The notes below the pieces were generated by a model. It searched no databases. It was not told the DNA's origin and worked only from the letters and a program-made list of their open reading frames with translations. Shown here one piece after another: positions 10,749-21,513 of a stretch of DNA of 64,000 nt. Within the stretch, counting starts at the first letter, position 1. The number at the start of each line of letters is the position of its first letter. The translations under genes and the position numbers were made by a program. Origin of the DNA: Cheiracanthium punctorium (lineage: Eukaryota; Arthropoda; Arachnida; Araneae; Cheiracanthiidae); the NCBI GenBank assembly GCA_038373885.1, contig JAWZYV010019552.1, positions 1,202,001-1,266,000 of the forward strand. The letters are read 5' to 3'.

Positions 10749-10944
10749 TACCGTGATGACTCGCGTTATAGTCGCACTTTTTTTTTTTTTATTTTTTTTT
10801 TTTTTTTTTGTCCAATTTTTCATGGTAAAAGTCTATAGATGCGACTATTACGCGGGGAAAATCTGCTACATGATATTGTAACTCGTAATGCTATTTTTTT
10901 CTGCTTCAAAACGGGGTGTGACTAATATGTGAGTAAACACGGTA
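10749..10944. mobile_element. TA-B MITE copy (TACCGTG...CACGGTA)
   Basis: Left end TACCGTGATGACTCGCG, right end GAGTAAACACGGTA. Conserved inner motif TTTTTCATGGTAAAAGTCTA. Interrupted near 10778-10810 by long T-runs. Confidence 0.8.
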
Positions 10945-11644
10945 TTTTAAAAGAAAATAAAAATGTGTAAATTTTCATATTTAAAGGATAATTTTTGAGG
11001 AACCGGGCCGTCGTCCCGAGCCAGCTGTTCGCTCCCTGTTTATAACAGTCATCCATGATCCCCCAATACACAGAAATCCACAAACAGCAACACTCTACAA
11101 CTCAGCACAACTCGCATCTTCGTCCACAGAGTAAGTACCATAATGCAACAGCGGCCCGCGTAAATCACATTCCCCTAAAATGAGCGAAACAAGTACACGC
11201 AGGCAAAAGGTGGCACACGAGATTTCTTAGCACGTTCGGATGCACGAATCGGGGGGGGGGAGGCAAGCTTCATCCGCCCCCCGCGCTATCTGCTGTCTCC
11301 CCCCCCCCCATCGTTCACCTTAATTACAGCAGCAAGCGTTTCTGACGGCGGAGAGCAGCGAAGGGATGCAGTTCGCTCGTTCATCAAGACGGGGCATCGC
11401 CGCATTTGCGAATGATTAAACGCTCGTTCGATCGGTCAAGTCGCCTCGGTTACGGCGGAGATGGACATTCCTGGAGAGGAGAAGAGGGCCCAACGAGTGG
11501 ACAGTGGCCGAGCTCGCACGCAATCGCGATTTTTTGGCGTGGAAAGAAAGAACTCATCGCATGTTTTGAGTAAGTGAGGCCTCAGAGGTTGAAAGCAACC
11601 CGTTTTCTTTTATTGGTATTACGTATAAAGGGGCGTGTGTATGT
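10945..11644. other. Intergenic DNA of higher GC, no gene recognised
   Basis: 11330-11540 has moderate GC, few homopolymers and several CpG-rich words (for example TCGCCTCGGTTACGGCGGAG). It could be single-copy or conserved sequence, but no frame or splice structure supports an exon. C- and G-runs lie near 11251 and 11301. Confidence 0.35.
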
Positions 11645-11874
11645 CAGTGGCGCACAGAAGGGATTTGTCTAAGGGGTCCGGACCCCTCCCAAAAAAGTTG
11701 TCATTTTCCTTCTTTAAATATGTTATAAGACACATTCTTATTTTCAGCAATTAAGATAGATAAATAAAAACACATTATCAAACTATAAAAAAAATCTGTA
11801 TTTTTTTCAGCTGGTTGGTGTCACAGATTTATGTTTTGGACCCCCTCCAAGAGAAAATCCAGTGTGCGCCTCTG
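11645..11874. mobile_element. hAT-like G-rich MITE (CAGTGGCGCACAGAAGG ends)
   Basis: Left CAGTGGCGCACAGAAGG with a following GGTCCGGACCCC. Right end is the inverted GGACCCCCTCC...GTGTGCGCCTCTG. It is flanked on both sides by the longer direct repeat GGCGTGTGTATSTCAG, more than a normal 8-bp duplication would give. One-ended relatives occur at 41306-41324 and 60285. Confidence 0.65.
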
Positions 11875-11908
11875 GGCGTGTGTATCTCAGTTGTGCACAC
11901 GAGGGAGG

Positions 11909-12075
11909 CAGGAGCGTAGCCAAGGGGGGTAAGGGGTCACACCCCCCCCCCCAATGAGAATTTTTTTGCCATACAAAATGTATATTCTTCACTCCCTTAT
12001 CACGCACACGTATATACATTTATTTGAGTTTCAGAAGTTGTAACTCCCCCATGAAAAATTTCTGGCTACGCCACT
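11909..12075. mobile_element. hAT8-D MITE (CAGKGGCGTAGCC), 8-bp TSD
   Basis: CAGGAGCGTAGCCAAGG to GGCTACGCCACTG, 167 bp, flanked by a perfect 8-bp duplication GAGGGAGG (11901-11908 and 12076-12083). The internal sequence GCCATACAAAATGTATATTC is shared with the copies at 26720 and 51141. Terminal repeats and the 8-bp duplication are those of hAT-superfamily elements. Confidence 0.9.
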
Positions 12076-12083
12076 GGAGGGAG

Positions 12084-13074
12084 GGGTCCGGGGTGGGTCC
12101 TGACCCCTCCTACAATGCATCGTAAAATCATCATGTAGTTCTTGAAATTTAAATACGTTAAAAGTCTTTACGAATTATTTTTTTTTCTTTTTTAGCCGTT
12201 AAGAGAATTAAATAAAAGCATAATTCAGAAACAAATTAAGGACTTGAAGTACGGGTTTTGTTGGCATCGACAAAAATTTGGGTCGCACCAAACGTTTCTT
12301 ATCTTTCAAAATCCTGGTAACAAAGGCAAATTTTAGTCGCACGACCGATTTTTTGTTCACGCAGTGCGGCCCCTTATTTTCGTACTTGTTTTAAATAAAA
12401 GATAACTTGTTGAAAAGATCGATTCAATTAGAACGAATGAATTGTTACAAATTAAATTAATCGAAGCCATAAATCTGACAACTAAGTTTTAAAAAAAAAT
12501 ATTTAAAAAAAAAAAAACTCTTGCATCATAGTCTTTAACACGCAGAATCTATTCTCTCAGACATCAGTTTTAACTCAAACAATTTAGACATAGTTTTTTT
12601 TTAAAAAGTGCAATTTCCGGGGAAAATTTCTCAGAAATCTACCTTTGAGATCTCCAGTTTCGCCAGGGTTGATTGAAGAGTTCCAACTTTGCCAACTTTA
12701 CTACCTCCCTCTCTCATCACCATTCCGTAATGCAGATATCATCGCTGATGAACATCTGCGAAGGGAGAAAGATTCAAACTTTTTCGAGAAACGACCGCGG
12801 GGGGGTACGAACAAGAATCGTTTGCTGGAGGTTCGATAGTTTCTCGAAAAGTTTTTAAAAGTGGCGTGCAAGAATATTAAAGAAAAGCCATATTAAAGAA
12901 AAACGGGCTGCCCCTTAATGAAGGCGTTTTTTAAAGAGTGTGAAGATTTTTGTCGAGTGTTTTTGTACGGTGAAAGTGTCTTTGATTGTCCGGAGTTCCT
13001 TGATGTTTTATATGCAGAGTACTTAGACATATCTGGCGCAAGTGTAAGAATGAAGCGGTAGAATGAATATAACC
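12084..13074. other. Anonymous AT-rich DNA
   Basis: No multi-copy element seen apart from a GTCCTGACCCCTCC piece near 12097, like the inner part of the 11645 element. A/T runs near 12180 and 12490-12520. Short overlapping frames at 12645-12858 have no recognisable domain. Confidence 0.4.
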
Positions 13075-13190
13075 TCAACTCCGTTTATAGTGAACATTCG
13101 GTTACAGCGAACGCATTTCCTTAGTCCTGATTCACATGCGTTAGACATTCATAGCATTTTTCAGTTTTAGTGAACCCTGACTTCCGTTGT
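13075..13190. repeat. Tigger-type TIR fragment (AACCTC/TAGTGAAC)
   Basis: CCTCAACTCCGTTTATAGTG and AACATTCGGTTACAGCG resemble the subterminal region of the CAGTCGAACCTC elements at 32491 and 61732. Only one end is present. A weak call. Confidence 0.35.
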
Positions 13191-13427
13191 ATGAAATTAA
13201 AAAATTCCGAATGGCAGAGGTGATGCTGTTCGATTCCCACGAAAGGTGTATCTTTTGTGTTCGAGTAGAGAGAAAGAGGTGATCAAACACCTACTTCGAA
13301 ATACAGGTGGATTTCCAGTGTCTAGGGTAATATATTTATGCTCGGGTATTATGCTAGGGTAATATATTATGATGATAGACAATCATTAAAAACAATTTGT
13401 TGTCCTATTTGTATTTGCATATTACAT

Positions 13428-13754
13428 CAGGGATCGATGGAGACGAGATTTGGGTCCCGTTTAAGGTCCCTTCAGAAAATTACACACGATTAAAATGGCC
13501 CCTTCGCAAAAATAGTATCTAATAATACGGCCCCTTCACAAAAACATAATCGATTTAAACAACCAGTGTCATTTTATTTTGCATTTTAATTTGTTTTGTA
13601 AATTTATGAAAAAAAAGTGACTTTCACAAAAATTGTTATGAAAATTCTCCAAAAATGTGACGCCGAAATTCATAAAAATAGATATTGAAATTCACAAAAA
13701 TAAAGAGTTTCAACAAAAATGAGACCCTGGAAAATATTCCTGTATCGACCTCTG
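13428..13754 (+). mobile_element. hAT5-B MITE, intact, 5-bp TSD
   Basis: CAGGGATCGATGGAGACGA ... TATCGACCTCTG, 327 bp, flanked by TACAT on both sides (13423-13427 and 13755-13759). This is the best-preserved copy of the family and defines its ends. hAT-like CAGGG termini with a 5-bp duplication are reported for some hAT lineages; the lineage assignment is inference from one clean copy. Confidence 0.8.
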
Positions 13755-14263
13755 TACATTTACATTAAATTACATTTACAAATTCGATAGTGGTAGAAAC
13801 TGCTTTATAATCGAAACTTCGAGCCTCTTGATTCGTTTTTAAATTTCAGAAGCGTTCAATCAACGACATCCCCAAATCAAAGTCTCGAACAAGATTCTAC
13901 TCAATCTCGGAATAACCCCCCTCCCCCTTACCTCTCCGTATTTCTCTCCAGTCAAGTCAAAAACCCTTCTACGCCAACACTTCTGTCAGTATGTATCTGC
14001 GAAATTCGGTATTTGCAGAGGATAATTTCCTTTCGGATCAGTTAGTCTGTCAGTCTGTCCGACTCTATCGTCGATTACTGATGGAATCTCCCCTCGTTTG
14101 CCTTTTCTGTTTGTTCTACATGTCCCCGCAGAACCCCCAATCACGAAGGGGGAGGGAGGGGGTCCTTGCTTTCCCCCTCTTTCGTCATTGTTTTCCCAGT
14201 TTGCCCATTGTATTTTGTAGTGTGTTTATCTTGTGCACAACAATATCGACCCAGCGAAAACGC

Positions 14264-14930
14264 ATGACTTGAGTCAAAAACAAGAGATCTTGATAATACA
14301 GCATTTTTCCAAAATTCGGCGGCTGTCTGGTCTCGTTCATGTCGGATTGACTTGAGTCAGAAACAAGAGATCTTGATAATACAGCATTTTCCCTTAATCC
14401 GGCGGCTGTCTGGTCTCGTACATGTCGGATTGACTTGAGTCAAAAGCAAGAAATTTTTAATACAGCATTTTCACATAATCCGGCGGCTGTCTGGTCTCGT
14501 ACATGTCGGATTGACTTGAGTCAGAAACAAGAGATCTTGATAATACAGCATTTTCCCTTAATCCGGCGGCTGTCTGGTCTCGTACATGTCGGATTGACTT
14601 GAGTCAAAAGCAAGAAATTTTTAATACAGCATTTTCACATAATCCGGCGGCTATCTGGTCTCGTACATGTCGGATTGACTTGAGTCAAAAACAAGAAATC
14701 TTTAATACAGCATTTTCCCATAATCCGGCGGCTGTCTGGTCTCGTACATGTCGGATTGACTTGAGTCAAAAGCAAGATATCTTGATAATACAGCATTTCT
14801 CCATAATCCGGCGGCTGTCTGGTCTCGTACATGTCGGATTGACTTGAGTCAGAAACAAGAGATCTTGATAATACAGCATTTTCCTTTAATCCGGCGGCTG
14901 TCTGGTCTCGTACATGTCGGATTGTCAAGA
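14264..14930 (+). repeat. Satellite of eight ~80-83-bp units
   Basis: Units begin GACTTGAGTCARAARCAAGA at about 14266, 14349, 14432, 14514, 14597, 14678, 14759 and 14842. Each includes CAGCATTTT, CCGGCGGCTGTCTGGTCTCG and TACATGTCGGATT. Two subtypes differ at the middle (GAGATCTTGATAATACAG versus GAAATTTTTAATACAG). Units 2-3 and 4-5 form a duplicated A-B dimer, a simple higher-order structure. Every unit carries TGAGTCA. The open frames through the array, including the 152-codon one on the minus strand, are by-products of the repeat. Confidence 0.95.
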
Positions 14931-16209
14931 TTGTACTGCATTTGAATAGGATGGTTACTGTCCGTTTCCAAGAAAAATGTCCAACTTTGGGAAGTGTCCA
15001 CCTTGGGAGGTTTCTCTGTAGTTCCCGGGTCTTGGCATGGAATTGCTTTGGTGTGTAATCTTCCAAGCTTTCGACATCGCGGTCCAAAAACAAGAATTCC
15101 TTCAGCCGCCCATGAAGTTAATTTTCAAACAATCTTTAATGAGTCGGGTCATTTCGAATTTCCCCCCCCCCCCACTCTTCGCGGGGGTGTGTAACTGCCC
15201 ACGCCGCGGTCTTCTAGTTCCAACCCCCCCCACCCCCCCTTCCAGTGCCACTGGTCCTTTCTCTTGGAAAGTCATAATCATCCATCGTCTTTTGTAAACC
15301 TTTTGGCGAAAAATTCTTTTGCCGCGCTTTTGAAATGATGTGGACAAACGACGCCATTGTCTGTAACAGTTTCCCGCGATCACACACTTTCACATCTTTC
15401 GGGGGGGGGGGGGAGGAAACAAAGACAAAAGACAATGACCCTCCCCGTTTAATAATCCATTGCAACCCCCCCCTTCCTTTTAAAATCTTTGTCCAGAAAG
15501 TCCGAAAATTCCCTGGCCCATTGTCTTTCCGACCCTTGTCCCCTTTATTGTCGGGATTGAAAATCGTCCCTGCGATATAATAATTGGCGTGTGTAGTGTT
15601 ATGCATAGGATGCATCCAAAGAGAGCGGATTTCGGTCGGCCATTAGGTCAAGTGGCCTTTGTCGTCCGGTTAATAACTGGACAATGGTGGTTGGTGTGTG
15701 TGTGGGGGGGGGGGGGGGAGGAAGGGAAGATACAGAGCCAGAGAGAGAAAGAGAAACGGGACTGACAACTACTTGGCTTGCTGTGTGCCGTGAATGATGT
15801 CAAAAGCGATGTGTTCTGGACTGGAATTCGGTGTCGGCAACGGTTTATAGTTAAACGTTCTCCCCGTGACGTTCCATTGTACGTGATAACCAGTGCCGAT
15901 TCCGAAACGAAAAGTGAAAATCGTAGTTTTGTTTGGCGGTGTATTAGTAATATCCGACAAAAGCTTCTTTTAAACCGTGAGTGTGTCCATAAGTTTATCT
16001 TGCTATTATGCCGTTTGTCGGAGGTTCCGCTCGCGTTGCCATGACAACCGACTTCTACCCCCCCCCCCCCTCCTCTCCCCCCTTACAACGCGCCACTGAG
16101 CTGCTTGGTTGTGTGTTTAACAAACGATCCCTGTTATCCTTTTGCATTCTTTCACATGAATTTATGCCCCAATCGAAGATAAAGAGTTACCGATGAAATT
16201 CTCGCTGTG
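14931..16209. other. Anonymous DNA with many G/C homopolymers
   Basis: Several G- or C-runs of 9-16 bases (near 15163, 15397-15412, 15704-15718, 16060). Overlapping short frames on both strands have no shared domain. 15778-16044 is free of homopolymers and open in one frame (88 codons) but unrecognised. Confidence 0.4.
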
Positions 16210-17350
16210 TACACTGCAAATCTTTGAACATATTTTAGAACACTTTTTGGAACACTTATTTTGTCCCCTTTTTGAGAACACTGTTAAAAGCACATTTCAG
16301 AGCACTTTTTGGAACTCATTTCAGAACACTTTTTGGAACACATTTCGGAACACTTATTTGTCCCCTTTTTGAGAACACTTTTTGGGAACACATTGTAGAA
16401 CACTTTTTGGAACACATTTCAGAGCACTTTTTTTGTCCCCTTTTTGAGAACACTTTTTGGAACACATTTGAGAACACTGTTTGGAACCCATTTCAGAATA
16501 CTTTTTAGGACACTTATTTTGTCATCCTTTTTAGCACACTTTAGGCAATGCTTTTAGGATTACATTTGAGAACACTTTCTAAAAAGTAAGAGCAGGTGCT
16601 GGTGCGGCGGAAGTGACGTCATGAAGGGGCGTGGCCGCAAGTGACGCAAGGTGTTGGGCGGAGTTGAGTTGTTTCCCTCCTGGATGCTTGAGTTGTATTT
16701 TTGCTGGATTTGGAGTCTGCTATGTTTCGATTGGGACAGCTTTTAATTTATTTTAGTTATTTTATTTAATTAAAGTGCTGCCATTTGTAATTGAATATTT
16801 AGTGCTGCAATCTGGTGTTATGTTTAGGAACTACGTTTTTAATTTTGGAATTGGACTTGGGAACTGATTTTAATGAATCATTTAATTAATGAATTTAAGT
16901 TAATTACTATAATTTAGTGCTGCCATTTGTTATTGAATTTTAGAATTAATTTGTGGACTTCGATCTTATTTTTTCTCACTTACCGGCAGCGGGATTCGAA
17001 CCCCGGACCTCCCGATCTCGAGGCCGATGCTATACCGTTCAGGCTACTCGCTCATAACTATATCGTAGTGACAAAGAAAGCAATGATTTCACAAGTGTTC
17101 CCAAACTGTTCTCAAATGTGCTCCTAATATGTGTTCCCAATCTGTTCTCAAATGTGTTCCTAAGTTTAGATTAACAAATATCCTAAGCATAACACTTTCA
17201 GAACACTTTCGAAACACTTTTCGGAACACTTCCTTTATAACGAATCACATTCGGAACGCATTTCAGAACACTTTTAGGTAACTGGAACACTTTTTTTCAA
17301 TAAATGTGTTCCAAATGTGTTCCCAATGTGTGCTGGGAATTTGCAGTGTA
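16210..17350. mobile_element. TA-D fold-back element with GAACAC minisatellite arms
   Basis: Bounded by TACACTGCAAAT (16210) and the inverted ATTTGCAGTGTA (17339-17350), consistent with a TA target. Both inner flanks are degenerate minisatellite built from GAACACTTTTTGGAACACAT-like units. They run forward at 16215-16580 and mostly inverted or mixed at 17090-17325, so the element can fold on itself. The ~500-bp centre (16590-17085) is different sequence with a repeated AGTGCTGCCATTTGT (16774, 16917) and a tRNA-like segment. Confidence 0.75.
16979..17055 (-). tRNA. tRNA-like pseudogene or SINE head
   Basis: Read on the minus strand: an A-box-like TAGCCTGAACGG (17034-17045) and a perfect B box GGTTCGAATCC within GGGGTTCGAATCCC (16991-17004), about 30 bp apart as in tRNA genes. 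The T-loop TTCGAAT has only three good stem pairs. The anticodon arm does not pair well (apparent loop CTCGAGA). Probably a decayed tRNA or the promoter part of a tRNA-derived SINE, not a working tRNA gene. Confidence 0.55.
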
Positions 17351-17375
17351 GAATAGAACACCCCACACGAATACT

Positions 17376-17418
17376 TTAAAAATCTGAAGTGACTCCACTC
17401 GACTTTCCGAATACTTGG
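17376..17418 (-). repeat. HINE-A terminal fragment
   Basis: TCTGAAGTGACTCCACTCG then ACTTTCCGAATACTT matches only the hairpin end of HINE-A. The rest of the copy is absent. Confidence 0.75.
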
Positions 17419-17461
17419 TCGTTACCTAATAGCCTGTATTAGAATCTGCATGAAATAGGCA

Positions 17462-17645
17462 AGGCGAAGGTTGTAAACAGTTTTAGTTGGAGATTTTAAT
17501 ATAGATTTGAATTACAAAGAAGTGCTGAATGAAACAATCAAGACGAATACGGATCTCTCGTGGTGAATTATTACCCTTTCCAACGAAACGGAAGAAGAAA
17601 GACAAATAGGGTCGACGCATGGTTTAGTGTACACTGTTAAAAATA
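17462..17645 (+). pseudogene. AP-endonuclease-like fragment (VLVGDFNIDL)
   Basis: The forward frame reads TVLVGDFNIDLNYKEV and onward to a stop after TDLSW. A THG block follows about 30 codons later in a shifted frame. GDFNID is the conserved catalytic-core motif of the exonuclease/endonuclease fold in mobile elements. Same family as 6885-7395 and 20885-21190. It is cut at about 17631, where TACACTGTTAAAAATA, a MITE-type end, begins. Confidence 0.65.
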
Positions 17646-17726
17646 ATCTGAAAGTTCAGGATGATTCCAGCCTTAATTTTCAGGAAAATGAGCCGCTTTC
17701 CCCAAGAATGGGTAATTTTTCGTTAA

Positions 17727-18695
17727 ACGAAGAAAAATGATTGCAACTTTCGGAAATTTCTTATCAAAACGGTCAGTTTCTGTGTTTGGTTTGGTTTGTA
17801 AGTTTTGCAAGTACAGGGTGGCCATAATTAAACTGAAAGTGTTCAAGGGGTGCTGGAGAGAAAACTACCAGGAATATTCCAGTGAAACTTGGTATCTACA
17901 CGTTTCAGAACATGCGCAAGTCAAATATGCAAAAAAAAACCCGCTATTTTGACCCGATAGATGGCGCTATATCGTGTTTCAATGCTTATGGACGTCATAT
18001 ATGCAAATTTTAAGCCCATCGAATAGTATAAAAACAAGACCGCATTGAGTAATGGTCAATCATGACTCTGAATAAGAAGGAACGTGCATTCTTATTGAAG
18101 ATATTCTATCTGAATAGTAGCCATTATTCAGCTATTCTGAAAGAATACCGGCTTATGAAATAATTAAGAAGAGGTCCAATGAGTGTCCATGAGAATAAAT
18201 AATGGTTTAATTGTTTTCCAAAGCGTCTTTATGAATTGCTTAATTTGTGATCTTAATTTACGTTAATTTCTGATTACATGTTACTGTAAAAATTTAATGA
18301 CTGAAGCGAATTGTATGGAATTTTGATAAACTGTAAATGATGTTTTATATTGTTTATATGCCTCTTAGAATGTCACCATGCTCTGTCTATCGGTTTTGGA
18401 AGCTGTATAGGCCACCGGGGAGCGTTGAAATACGATACAGCGCCATCTATCGGTACGAAAATGGCGATTTTTTTTTTTTTTTTTCATATTTCACTTGCGC
18501 ATGTTCTCTGAAACGTGTAGATACCAAACTTCACTGGAATATTCCCAGTAGTTTTTCTCTCCAGCTCCCCTTGAACCACGTGCAGTTTTAATTATCGCCA
18601 CCCCTGTACTTGCAAAAACTTACAAACCAAACCAAACACAGAAAATTGACCGTTTTGTCAAGAAATTTCCGAAAATTGCAATCATTTTTCTTCGT
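17727..18695 (+). mobile_element. Long-TIR DNA transposon remnant
   Basis: Inverted arms of ~260-275 bp (17727-17985 and 18421-18695), about 85-90% complementary. They begin ACGAAGAAAAATGATTGCAA and include AGGGTGGCCATAATTAAACTG and AGATGGCGCT near the inner ends. The ~430-bp centre starts with a TATAAAAAC box (18027) and a transposase-like start codon at 18062. Read as an internally deleted element whose transposase promoter and N-terminus survive. Confidence 0.75.
18062..18202 (+). pseudogene. DUF4817-like transposase N-terminus
   Basis: ATG at 18062 reads MTLNKKERAFLLKIFYL, then ILKEYRLMK, a stop, then LRRGPMS. The pattern (basic start, ER-F, YR--K--RRGPMS) fits the helix-turn-helix DUF4817 domain that opens many arthropod Tc1/mariner-like transposases. 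One in-frame stop replaces a residue between K and LRRGPMS, and the frame ends after HENK. No DDE domain follows. The start is supported by the upstream TATAAAAAC. Confidence 0.6.
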
Positions 18696-20884
18696 GGGGG
18701 AACGGGAAAACGGGACTTTGGTACAAGTCCCGAAAACGGAAAAATAAACGGAAAAGGGACTTCTTTGAGAAAATTCCTCGTCTAATACAGTTATTTTTTA
18801 TGACCTACTTTTCTTTCTAATACTACAAACTGTTATTCCATTGCTGTTATCAATACCGGTATTATTACGAGTAATCTTATACGACTTTTAAAATATACCG
18901 AATAGTATCATATTATTGCATTTTTTTCTCCCATGTATTGCAAACACTCAGCCAAGTATTTCGTCTCCCTCTGATTGTACAAAGCCACGATGCTGTTCGA
19001 TCAACAACAAACTCTTTTCAATTCATTTCAATTCGCCCGTCTTTTCCCAAAACCCTTCGACAATTCGCTTCTTAAAAGAGGGAGAGACGAACAGCTCTCG
19101 CACCATCTTACAATTGCAGGAACGTGCCATTTTTAAAACAACACAACTCGACTGACTCCGTCTTTCAGACGCGTGTTTCGTTCTAAGTTCCCCACCTCCC
19201 CCCCTTCCTTTCGCGAAACGCACGATTGCGCGTCGTCTGCTGTAACATCTTTTGTCTTTGAGCAAAATTTTCTCTCTTCCCCCCCCCCCCCAGTTCCCGT
19301 AAAAATTTTTCTACTCCGTTTTCTGGAAAAATTCTCGAATTCTAAAACGTAACGCGTACAAATATATAATATTTCTCCAAATGCACGCACACAAAAGCAC
19401 ATCTAGAGAGAGATATATATATCGTCTCGAGAAACGTTCTAAGAGGAGGATTTCGGGGGAGGATGGGGGGGTGAATTCAGTTAGCAAAGCGGAGAGCAAA
19501 CATCGCATCTTTTGTGTTAAGAGTGCATAGATTCTCCAAATAAGACACCTCCCAAGGTGCGCCCAAGAGAGCAAAAGCGCATGCGATATATTGTTCTTCC
19601 TATAATTAGAATCTGAGAAGTGTGTGTTACGCTCCAATTGTTTCACAAGATTTTACTGGAAAATTCCGTATTTTTTTCTCATTCTTTTTTGTCTTTCTCC
19701 TGCAAATTCGATTTCTCTCTCTCTCTCCTTGCTGTGTTGCCCGGGCTTCGAGAACGACATAATTAATTTCGAATGTTTGGTAGAACACCCCCCCCCCCCG
19801 CCGTTCTTTTCTTACATTTTCGAAATGTTTACACTGCTGTTGTGAGAATGTGCATAGGGAAAGGGGGGGGGGAGAGGGGTGTAGGGTAGGAATCGTAACG
19901 GCGTGTGTAATCTTTGGCGAAAATCCTCAAAAGGAACTGAAGTATTTGCGCTTTTGAGAACAATAGTTTTAAAAGTTTGCTTTTAGAAGGCCTTACGCAT
20001 TTCTGCAGCTTCCTTTTGGTTAGATTTTTTTCTTTAAATAATTACTTTTTGGTTTTCGTCGACCCGATTCTACTTGTTGTACTGTAGATATAGATACGGA
20101 GGAGGGGGGGGGGGAGCATTTTTCTGTAAAGATAAGGATTTGAGAAATGTGTAGGCTCGCAATTATAAATAAATGGTTAAAAACTGAAAAGAATGGGGAA
20201 GGAAAAAAGACATTTACAAACGTTGCCAATTTTAGTTGGGGAAATCCTGCCGACTTTTTTCACCCCCTTCACATTCGAGATTTGTTTGATTAGGATTCGA
20301 ACGAACGAAGTGGCGGAATGCAAATAGCAGTTCTATTAAAATTTAGAAAAAAGAACAATGGTTGAATATAGAACTTGATAATCGAACCGTTTTCTTTCTT
20401 GTAAACAATTTTCTGAGGAAAAAAATAGTAAAGATTGGCTCCGCATAAATGTTAAAGTGGGTTGTTACTAACCTGTGAATTCTGTTTGACTAGTTAGACT
20501 TTTTTTTTTTTCTTTATACTTCATTTAACTCCTCGTAAGTTCTAGACAAAGTTAAGTGTACAGTAACATGTGAAGAGGAAATTCTGACACTGTGTAAAAT
20601 TAAATTTCGACTTTGATTTGATGCGTCCACTATAAGCAAAGGAATTTTTTTTTGAAGTTGATGAAAAATTATCCATCTGTAAGTGATCAATTTATTTTGA
20701 AAGAAATTCACCGATTTCAAATTGCTGACACAGAAAGAAGAAACTCCAAAGTGTTCGTGAGCCCCTTCCCTCCCCCCCCCCCAAAAAAAAAAGAAAAACA
20801 AAACAAAACAGAAAATGCTGCTTTAAAAAATACTCATTAAAATTATATATTACAAGCTTATCATAATCATGCATCCTCACTATT
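18696..20884. other. Anonymous DNA, homopolymer-rich
   Basis: Begins with GGGACTTTGGTACAAGTCCC-like palindromic words (18713-18770), possibly a hAT end. Then come C- and G-runs (19279, 19789, 19864, 20101, 20775), (GA)/(TC) tracts near 19409 and 19713, and T-runs. Short overlapping frames around 19023-19646 are rich in R/E and unsupported. Confidence 0.4.
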
Positions 20885-21190
20885 TGTCAGTTGGAAAGTG
20901 CGCCGTAATCTGTGAGTGGACAGTATTTGTCTTTCTTGTTCCAAAGAAAACATCTTCCAAACTGAAATCTAAAGTGAAATTGCCTACTGAAGAAACTGTT
21001 TTACAATCTTCGCCAATCATATTCTAATTATAATTCGCTTTTGTAAATATTGTTTGGAATACGCATCCTAATCCATGAGTGCATCGTATTTATCTTCCTT
21101 TTTTCCCCATAAAACGCTTTTTTGGAATTGAAATCTATATTGAAATCGCCTACTAAAAATGTTTTACAATTTTCGCCAGACATATTCGAA
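20885..21190 (-). pseudogene. Two tandem AP-endonuclease-like fragments
   Basis: Minus strand. Copy B (about 21030-21190) reads SGENCKTFLVGDFNIDFNS. Copy A (about 20885-21030) reads IGEDCKTVSSVGNFTLDFS in its own frame. After the motif both continue FxGxxRKxNTxHS, so they are diverged copies of one ~150-bp segment side by side. Copy A has lost the catalytic D (GNF for GDF). Homologous to 6885-7395 and 17462-17645. Confidence 0.65.
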
Positions 21191-21513
21191 CTGTACTTCT
21201 CCTTTACACTAATGTAGACGTTCATTACTATTTTGATTAAATAAACACTAGAATTTAGTGATATCTATCCCCAACATATAGAGCATATCGCCAAACTGGG
21301 CGATCCATAGGCAAAAATGGTCAAGCCTTGACACTTTTATAACTCCTTGGCTATCTGGCAACCTTTGGAAAGTGGAACGCCATTTCTTGAGTAGACAAAA
21401 ATCGTTTTCTGAAATTAATAGGAACAATGAATAATAAAAATCTATAATGTGCAAAAGTGCGAAAGAAAAATCTCTGCAATTAGTAAACTTTTGCTTACAG
21501 TACTTAAATTTTT

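Noticed and set aside
14635..15093. 152-codon minus-strand ORF
   Set aside because: It runs through the ~82-bp satellite; the repeated PTCTRPDSRR peptide follows the DNA period and has no domain.
16979..17055. Functional tRNA gene
   Set aside because: The B box is perfect, but the anticodon stem and outer T-stem pairs fail; annotated as tRNA-like pseudogene only.
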